Shown: in pieces, positions 50,101-60,600 of the stretch
How positions within the stretch are numbered: position 1 is the first letter of the stretch
Layout: every line of letters begins with the position of its first letter
NCBI GenBank assembly: GCA_964036315.1
Contig: OZ038495.1
Coordinates: 25,324,190 to 25,388,189, forward strand
DNA: 64,000 nucleotides
Source of the DNA: Acanthosepion esculentum
Lineage: Eukaryota; Mollusca; Cephalopoda; Sepiida; Sepiidae
Direction of reading: 5' to 3'
The notes under the pieces: generated by a model
Told to the model about the DNA's origin: nothing
The model's input: the letters and a program-made list of their open reading frames with translations, nothing else
Database searches by the model: none
Translations under genes and position numbers: made by a program

Positions 50101-53100
50101 CTGAAGAGCTTTCTTCCCGGTTGCCCCGACTGTATAAATTTAAGCGTGCTACTAGAAGTTATCTGGGTCTCACTCTTTTATTGTTGAAATAGTTAAATGT
50201 AACTGCCACTTCTACACCAAAAGTTTATTTTTCTGCACTTCCCAACTGTGGGAAGCCCTTTCGTTTATTAGCTTCCCTAACAACGAAAATCGGTCAAAAT
50301 TTAAACGCTTCGTCAATCGCCATCTTCTATCTTGTTAAAGCCCGTGCATTATCGACAGCATTACCGAAAAGAAGTCGAATACATAGAAAAGATCAAGGAC
50401 ATTGAGCGGACTTGCTGTTACTTGATTTCTGGTGTAAGCCATTTTACTGCTGATGTAATAAGCACTCGGTGAGTGAGTACTTATGATTGAATTATAAATG
50501 ATCGTAAGAATCAATATAATAAATGTAATAATAAGTCAAATAATCCTTGAAAATAGTTTTTAAATTCACAATTTATGTCCCTATTTTTCCGTTAAAGGTG
50601 TGCTATTCCTTATTTGATAAACGGCATTTACGGAATCCAGAGCGGAACCCGTGAAAAGCTCATTAAAGAATACATTCCGGAGAAGACAGTGGACGGAAAA
50701 CCGGTGTACAGTAGCTGTTATCTTTAGTGCAACAAAAGTGTTCTGGGAAACCAGACGCTGGGTAATTGTAGTTTTTGGGTCAATGACAAATCAATAGTTC
50801 AACAATCGTTTATCAGTGACGTAATTATACTAGATATATCTATGCTTGTCCGACACAGATGTAGACCTATTTTACCAACATACTATACTGTTCGCTCTCT
50901 CGACTCTGGATTTCCGCTTTGTGTTTTGGTCGAAAATGTATCCAGGATTGGATATAGATTGCAAGACAACGGATGTTTCAAATTAGGGTTTTTCTTTACA
51001 GAGATGCACTACTTTTTCCAATCTGATGCGCTGCATCTACTCGAAAATACATTATATTAATATAAATATACACTTCTAATAGGTGCCGAGTCACTTCAGA
51101 ACGTTCGCGATACTGGCTCTCCCCAACTTCCATTCCTTTGTAGTTCTTAGCAAAATTCGAATTTTTACTATCGCTCATAATCCCTAAATATTCTTCTACT
51201 CATTACAATTATTTTCATTAAGCAATAATCTATTATTTCTATATTGAAACACCTATCCTGACCCCCACTGGTTCTGGCCTGGTCCAGTATTACAGGTTCA
51301 ATCAAAGTCTCCAGTTCACAATGTCGATTCCACTTTTTAGACACGTTGTGATTTTTTTTATCCTGGAGAGCAAATAACAAATCGTACATCCCGGAAGATT
51401 CAGCTAGTCTACCTGTAAGTTCTTTGGCGGAGAATCGGGCCAAGCAGAAAAATCAAATACAAACAAGTCGATTCGAGTCCAAAGAAAAATGTATGCATAT
51501 GTATATGAGGAAGATATTGGTACAAAAACAATAATGCTTCTATTACAAGAAAGTAGTGTATATGAAATAACGTCCAGAAAAAAAATATTGCAAATAATTG
51601 TGAAAGGAGGGAAGTAGTTTTCTGGTTCAACTTTTTTTTTCTTAGTAGTTGTAATTATTTCACTAGCAGGATATGAGGTGTTCACTGGCAGTCTTGCGCC
51701 AATATTGCAAATAACTTGAGTGCAATTCCTCCCTTATTAGAGCAGCAAGCGGATGCTTTCACTCTCACTGCCTAACTCTATCTCTCTCTCGACTGCTCGT
51801 CAATTCACTCTACCCAGCTCCAATCGACTTCGACTCCGACAAACACACGCTTAAATAAACGCGAGGGTAGCGACAAAACCCCGGGATGTTGGTGACTTAG
51901 AATACAACCTCATTACTGACATCCCCTCCTTCACGATTAAAGGAAAATCTCTTCTTCTCAATTGGTATTCCATAGTTCATATAAACACTATTGTTTTGAC
52001 ATTTTATATTAATAATGCTGACGAAGCACAGATTCTCTGGGCACAAAATTCACCACAGATTATCTTTCTCATCTATAAACAAAATTCTACATTACTATAA
52101 TTATTAATATTTCAATGGTTACCATTACTCTCTATCACAATATTTTAATATATTTAATAATAAAAGAACACAAACGATACTAAAATTAATACAAATGTAT
52201 AGCCAATGTTTTTTGAACAAGTGTTAGTTGCCTATTTCACCTCATTATTTTTGGAAAATCAATGATTTCTGATTTCTCTCCATGTCATCATTCTTGTAAG
52301 TCAATTTGCACAAATATTTGATTAGCAAAGAGACTTCACTAAAATGCAGACAGTATGATTGTTCACCTTAACACTTTGATAGACTTTTTCAATATGGATA
52401 TTCTGCTACCTGTAAGCCTTTTCTCATCACTGCAGAAACTATTTCTAAGGTCAATTTCTTTTTCTCTACGATTACCATTAAATCTAGCGACAGCTATGCT
52501 TACTATGCTTACATTATATGCTGCCATTCATCAACCACTTTAACTAATATAGTTTCTCCTTACACAAAAGAGATTTTATTTTGCTATCTACAGAGAGACG
52601 ACTATTTTGAAAGAAGACTATCTTCAGTAAAAGAGAAGTTAACTCTTTTTAGCTTTAGGACTTCTGAACAGTTTAATATTTGCAATTAACCTCCTCTACC
52701 AATTCTGACTAGGACTTTCAGAATTAAAAAAAGCGGCATCACTACTTCTTCATCTTTTGTTGTGGTGGGATCCACCTAATCTGCATAGGTGACTACCAAC
52801 TATATAAATAATGGTTGATACCGGAAGACGAGGGAAGAGGAATCACGAGATCCAACTAGAGACTCTGATCGACTGCGACTAGTCAACACATTCTCCAGGA
52901 ACGTCTTCCCAGAAATATACAGAAATACTATATGTACTTATTGTGTATACTTTCTTGTTATAATACATTCTTGTTCTAAGTACATTTTGTGTTGCATTAT
53001 TATTCCATGCATTAGGCGAGATTCAACATTGAGTCAAGACTCAACAATGGCGACGAAGTAGAACGAATCATACGTCAAGTTTCAACAATGGCCACAAAGT

Positions 53101-56100
53101 AGAACGAACCATACGCCAAGTTTCAACAATGGCAAAGAAGTAGAACGAACCATACGCAAAGAAGAAAGAATTAATAGTGAGAGTTTTCAACAATTGGGAC
53201 AAGTCATTGAAGAACCCAGGCTGAAAAAAAAAACTATTAATTCCAAGTCCAACGTTAACGTAACGACAAAGGATTCTAAACTTCTGGATATGTAAAACTC
53301 GTTAAAAGACGACTAAGCATAAAGGAACGTTCACTCAGAAAAATTGGAAGGTGTCGTAAACGAATAACGGTAATTTTAAATTAAAAAATTATCTACAACG
53401 AGACACCCGCTAAAAAGAAAAATTGGCCGACTACAAACACAGGCATGGATTAAAAGGAGCACAAATACACCGTGTCGACTTTGAAAGGTAACAAACTTTA
53501 AAAAATTATTTTTTTAAATTATTTGTTCAACAATATAGTGACGAATTACCTCTGATAAGAAAATCAGACGTTGTCATTGAAATACGCGAACAGAAGTCGA
53601 AAACAAAAAGTCCGACGCTCGCTGTTCACGAAAAAAAAAAAATACCAAAGTGATTAGCACGGGCGTGAATGTAAAAGCAAGTCATAAAATTAAAAAGTCG
53701 TACGTTTGTTTCGATTTTTTGGTCAGCTTATATGATATTCGGGGATACACAAATTAAAAGTATATTCCTTGTTGCATGAACACTATCAGCTAAAAATGGA
53801 GGAACTATCCAAAGTCATATCTGAATTATTAAAATCCCAGCAGTTGAGTCAACAACGTCAGCAAGAACAACAGATAGCACAGCAAGAACAACTGATAGCG
53901 ATGCAAAAATATCAAGTTAAACAAGATGAAAGACAACAAAAATATCAAGAGAAACAAGATGAAAGACAACAAAAACAACAAATAGCGCTGCAAAAATATC
54001 AGGAAAAACAAGATGAAAGACTTGGAAATTCAAAAGTTAACACTGGAGAAATTAAACAACTTTCAGGCAAATGAGGGAAATTCTTCATATTCTAATAACA
54101 CCATATTTAATTCGCTGGAAACTTTCAACTATGTGCCAGACGAAGAAAAAACGTTTGAAGCGTACTTTAAACGATATGAAGATATTTTCTACACAGACTG
54201 TGAAAACTGGTCGAATTCAAGAAAAGTCAGTCTATTACTAAGAAAGCTAGGTACAGCAGAACATAGCAAATTTGTAGATTTTATTCTACCGAGAAAAACA
54301 ACTGAATTGGAATTCTCGGAAACAGTGAAATTGCTAAAAGAGCTGTTTGGAGCAAATATGTCGCTTTGGCATAAGCGATGGTTATGCATGAATGTCTCTA
54401 AATCCGACGATCAGGATTACTTAACATATGCATCTTTCTTATTATATTTTCATCAATATTTTAATCTAGTCAAACACATCTGCAATTTTCTCCAAATTCT
54501 ACATTTATACCGATGAGTGTCAAAAGCATTTTTAAAAATATTTTATCTTTTTTTCTAGTTTAATTTAGTTTGTGGCAAAGGGTGGATCACCCAACATATA
54601 TATACTGTCTTTTTTGGTGGCTATTTCGCGGCTATGCTATCTTGTGGATGGCTTTCTGATCGGTAAGTAATCTTCGGAGAATATTCTTTTCATCTTATTT
54701 ATTCATTCTAACCATGGCAGCCCTGAATATTAGAAAACTAAACTTTACAAATCAAACCATGCCCATTCTAAAAATTCAATCGTTATAAAATTCACAGTAA
54801 TGACTCGTAAAACATATTCTAAACAATGTCAATTTTTCATAAAAGTAAAACAAAAATTTAAAAAGAATAATGGATGCTACTGTATCTATTGCGGCATGCG
54901 TGTGATTTTAATTTTAGTTTTAAAATCAAAAGAGAGAATGCTCATAGCAGAAAAAAGATGGAACGAATACATGGAGACAGCCTCTACAGTGAAAGAGGAA
55001 AATTACATAAAAATAAAGAGGGAACTGAAATATTAAAATCTGAAAGTGAGATCAGCATTGGCCAAAACGAAGAAGAATAAAGCAGCAGTAACAGTCGGGA
55101 CTGTAATAAGGATGCTGTTAACATCATACATTTTCAGTGTCGAAAAGATTACGGAAATAATAAATAAATACCACAGCGCTGTAATACGAGAATACCTTAG
55201 AAAATCCATGTTTATAGCGGCGTCAAAGAAGCTAGATGCAAATGAATGCGAACTCAATCAGGCAATAAGCTTAACAAAACAGATAACTGCATTATCACCT
55301 GAATTCTGTGAATGGAGTAGGAGAATTAGATTGGAAATACGACAGGAATAGTGTGTTTTCGTTAAATATACTACAACAAAAATCCATTATTTATGATCTG
55401 AACGATATCAAAGAGACTATTACCAGTACAGAAGCACATTTACCTATGTTTAATACGAGGGCCATTCAATAAATAAGGTGCATTTTTCGGTATAAGGACT
55501 TCTAATACAGATAGAAGCTTACTCTTTTTTATTGTTTTTTGTTTTACTTCTTTTTCACATGGATTTAATTTCTTTTGCAGATTAAAAAAAAACTTTGAGA
55601 GTTTTGGCGATTAACAAAGATGGCCGAACAAGAAGCATGCTGCAGGATTGAACAGCGGTCAGTTATCAAGTTTTTTGTTGCTGAAGGGTGCAAACCAGTT
55701 GAAATTCATAGGAGAATGTCAACTGTATATGGTGCCACATGTTTCAGCCAAAACAATATCTACAAGTGGGCTAAATTGTTTAAAGAAGGACTGAGCAGTG
55801 TTGAGGATGAAAACAGGCCTGGGAGGCCTACAGAAGTGAGGTCTTCTGAGGTGATCGAATCAGTCAATGACCTCATTCAGTCTGACAGAAGGGTGACAGT
55901 GGATGACATTGCAAGGTCTTTGAAAGACATAAAGAACAAACGCAGGGGTCATCAGTCAGAAGGAGTCAACTTGCATCATGACAACGCAAGGCAGCAGCCC
56001 AAATGGTGAAGACCATCAACGAGCTGGGATGGGAACTGCTCCCTCACAGCTCAGACCTTGCCCCTTCAGACTTTCACCTGTTTGCTCCCTTGAAAGCGTT

Positions 56101-56902
56101 CACGAGAGGCACGAAGTTTAAAAGTGACGATGAAGTCAAAAGTGTTGTGAGCGACTGGCTGAGACATCAGTCCAAATATTTTTACGCTGAGGGAATACGG
56201 AAGCTTGTGCACAGATGGGAAATGTTTGTGACAGTGCTGGGAGACTACGTTGAAAATTTCTTTTAAAAGTAAGCTTCTATCTGTATTAGAAGTCCTTATA
56301 CCGAAGAATACACCTTATTTATTAAATGACCCTCGTAGAATACACAAATATATATTTGAAGTGTTATGGATATTTGATTTAATTGGAAAAGACATTAGAA
56401 TAATCCAGGGTATATACTTGGAGTAAGACTTCTGCATACGCATAGAAAATTAATTGAATATATACACAAAAATAGAAACTGGAGTAAGATAAGTTCGTGT
56501 CTTCCCAGCGGATAAGTATTCCCAAGAAAATTAGAACTCCTACCATGATATATTGTTGGTGGGTGCCATTTTATCAACATAAGATATGCAGATAATACTA
56601 TGTTGATGACAGATAGAAGAAAACTGTAGAAACTTCAAAAGAAAATCTTAAAAGAAAGCGGGGTAAAACATGAACCGACCATTCTAAGAAAACAGAATAT
56701 ATGCTTTTCAGAAAGAGGAAAAAATATATAAATGGAGAGGTAAATTTCATCGTCTGATGAAAAGACATCCCCTGAAAAAATTCTGTTTGGTCATTTGTGA
56801 AGATTTAAGGAAATGTGTTAGACGCTTATATATATATATATATATATTTATATATTAATATATATATATTTATATATATTTATATATATATATATATATT
56901 TA

Positions 56903-56962
<60 letters not shown>

Positions 56963-57022
56963 TATATATTTATATATATATTTATATATATATATTTATA
57001 TATTTATATATATATTTATATA

Positions 57023-57071
<49 letters not shown>

Positions 57072-57453
57072 ATATATATATATATATTTGATATATATAT
57101 ATATTTATATATATATATAACGTATTATATACGTGATGTATATAAACACTTGACTATCAGCCATAGCGGTCAATTCTGACGAGGAGCTATACGTTAAGCA
57201 GGAGCAGCAGACGTTAAAACTTCCCTTTCTCCATAGTGCTCAATCGGCGAACGAGAGCATATACTGGACTCGCCTATCGTTTTCTTTATCTGGTGTTACA
57301 GCAACTCTGCTCTTAGAACTGAACAACCAGACGACTGGATCATCTCAGCCTGTAAAAGGTATTTTTCGTGGTTAGGCGTTCCTCGATCCATAGTTTTTGG
57401 TGCCACAGATCCTGTCCCAGCAATGCGACGATAAACAGCAGCAAAAGTTTATA

Positions 57454-57527
<74 letters not shown>

Positions 57528-57540
57528 TATATATTTATAT

Positions 57541-57610
<70 letters not shown>

Positions 57611-60600
57611 GGCCTTTAAATTGAAAGTCGCTTACTGGCCCATTTTCGTTCAGACATCTGCATACTCTTCTAACATTAAAAAAACGTTGGGATTTACTTC
57701 TGGAATTATACTTTTAATTTGATTTATGTATAAAAATGTTTATAAGTTTACATTCTTCTGTTTTACATCAAAGTGTTCTTATGTCTCTTTCCAGTTTTGG
57801 ACGCAAAACTGTCATCGTCGCTGCACTAATGATGCAAGGTATCGCTGGAATTTTGTCTTCGCAAATCAGGAACATCAATGCGATTCTCATATTACGTTTT
57901 TTCACGGCCATCGGAGGTGCTGGTTCATTTATTCCATCATGTGTCTTCGGTAAGGCATTTTAGTTATTGCAACCAGTGAAAATATTTAGTGCTTGAGGAT
58001 ATTTTCTCCCTGTATATCATAGTGAATGAAAATAGCAAGGTGTTCTATCTCGTTCTGTTTACTAGTAAACTTAGGCTGATTTAGCGTTGCATGGGAGAGA
58101 GTAAATAATATTAGGAAGATAGTGTGGCACTGAAAGTCAAATAAGCACGACTTAACTGCCTTAAAATTCATCATTAGAAAATACATTGCGTCTTACCTGG
58201 GTTCGAATGGAAATAACTGGTGCAGTTGAGAAATCCAGCTGTCTCGACTACAAACCATTAAACAAGACAAATAATTAAACAAACTTGGAAGAGCCCAAAA
58301 TTCAAATTACAATAGAAGTTACGGACATCAAAGAATTACAACAATTTCGATATCTGCAAAGTGTTTTAGCAGTGGACGGAACGTATGACACTGAAATCCA
58401 AATGTGCACTGCGATAGTGAAAGATGTTTTCCAAAGCTAAACAAAGTATTAATAAACAGAAAAAATTCGTTAGACACAGAATAAAGGGCACCGAATAGTT
58501 ATGTAATATCAGTCCTCCTATATGGCAGTGAATGCTGAACAATCTCCTCACAGATGAAGAACAGACTTCAAGCAAGAGAAATGTGGTTCTACAGAAGGAT
58601 GCTAAGAATGCCATGGATTGAACCTGTGAGCAACAACAAAGTTTCAGAGGAAATAGAAACAAAATGTGATCTTTACTTAAGATAATAAAGAAACAGTTAA
58701 AATTTCTCGAGTATAAATTGGGGAAAGAGGGCTTGGAAAATTTTATCCTCACAGGGCAGATTAAAGTGAATAGAGATTGAGGGAAACACTGCATAACCTA
58801 CCAAGCAAGCTGGTGTAAATGGTGTCAGAAATTTATTATGACCTACAAAGGACAGGAAATTGTGGAGAACCATTATCACTTCCGCTCCGAAGGGACACGG
58901 CACATAGAAGACAAAGAAGTGGTTTAAACGGTGAATGACACTGAATTTCACAATCTTCTATTCTATGTGCTAATTATTATACGTGAACAAGTAATTTTTA
59001 TTCTTAATCTAATTAATCCAACGCATCATACTGTGTTGAAATGTCATCTTGCAATTGGAAAAAATGCAACATTAAAGCTAAGTGTTATTCTTTTAACACG
59101 ATTATGATGAAAACAAGAAACAGTAAATAATAAAAATCACATAACCTGAGTTCTTTCAACAATAGCAACAAAGAAAATGGATAACGCATGCAACTCAAAG
59201 AGTGGATAATGACATAATCAAGAAGTTGATGTTACACACTACTTTGAACAAAATGTCAGGAAAGAAGCCGCCATCAATGCTGGAATGAGCGATAGCATTT
59301 AGTGGACTTAAATAGTTTTTCTTGAAAAACTTCTTTTACGTGAAGAATTATATAAATTTCAACCGTCTGCAGCACTGGCTGCTCGGTTAATAAATGCCGA
59401 ATGTTTCCATTAACATTACCGTTGGTGAGGAAATGTAGAGCATTTTTTACAAGACGGAAATTATTTAAAACTTTTAATTCACTAAGTTAAAAGATTATTA
59501 AACATTTATTTTATTGACAAGAATGTTTTTCTTCTAAAAGAAGTGATGAATTATTTCGGGTCGAGTTGACTAATGTTGACTTGTTATGTATATTGATTGG
59601 TTATGTACATTAATAAAACTGTAATTATTCCATTGATAAACAACTATATAACTGTAAAATGCAAAACAAAACAGCAAGATTAAAATAGGAAACAAGATAT
59701 ATACATACATCGTGTCGATATTGAATATTTTATGTATATACAGAGTGTCTTTAAAATATATATACATATTCTGAACCTTTCTGAAGAAGTAATTCAAGCA
59801 ACTACTGCCAACTATATCAAATTTAATAATACGTATGATTATTTATTACAAATGCATTTTTGTGATCTTATTATTTCAAATTGATGTATGTTATGATACG
59901 GACTGTGATGACGACGCACTGGAATCACAAAGAGCAATCAACATTTCGATAGGTTTCTTTCATTTATCTGAATATTTTCCATCACCCTTTCTTGATTCAC
60001 ATGGCTTGTTGATATCTGTGGTCTTCGGGAACCATACTTGTACACATCATGCACAGTACCATCAGCTTCAAACTTATCTCAAATACGTGAGATTGTAAGC
60101 CGCGTGGGTGGATCTTAATGAAACGCACTTCGAGACCACCTTTGAACTTCAGCTGGATTTTTGTACTTCCAGTAGGATTTAAAGATGAACTTTTTGTTTG
60201 AAGTTAAGTCTGGATAACATTAGTAATAAGTATGTGTAAATCTGCAATGAATTCGTTGACTTGAGCTATACACTATAAACGTGTGTATATACATATTGTC
60301 TGGGATACTGTGTACATAAAATACCGGATATTGAACTCAGAAGATTGAGTTATCCTCACCTGTTTAGTAAGGATTTCCGACCTGACATGAAAATGAACGT
60401 TGAAATTATCGGCTTTTCTTTGGTATGGAACATGAACACGCAGCAATTTCAGCCATGACGCAGAGAGATTATTAAGAATTAACTCAATATCACACTATTT
60501 ACGTTCTTCAGAAATGGATTTCAGGGTATCTTAACTGTATAGATTTAAGAGTAAATGACTACCAAGTTAAACTTAATCAAGCTCAATGCTATAAGCTTGA

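Noticed and set aside
53829..54011. Hydrophobic - strand frame rich in Leu and Phe
   Set aside because: Reverse complement of the Gln/Lys-rich gag repeat.
55046..55351. 101-codon + strand frame in intron 3
   Set aside because: No family recognised, no splice support, and it lies among retroelement debris.
56815..57091. Frames of alternating Ile and Tyr
   Set aside because: Translation of TA repeats; the same applies to the other (TA)n, (CA)n and (ATT)n tracts.
59835..60098. 87-codon frame with hydrophobic start that might be a secreted peptide
   Set aside because: Not flanked by consistent splice sites, lies within intron 4, and the leader-like start is typical of AT-rich non-coding DNA.
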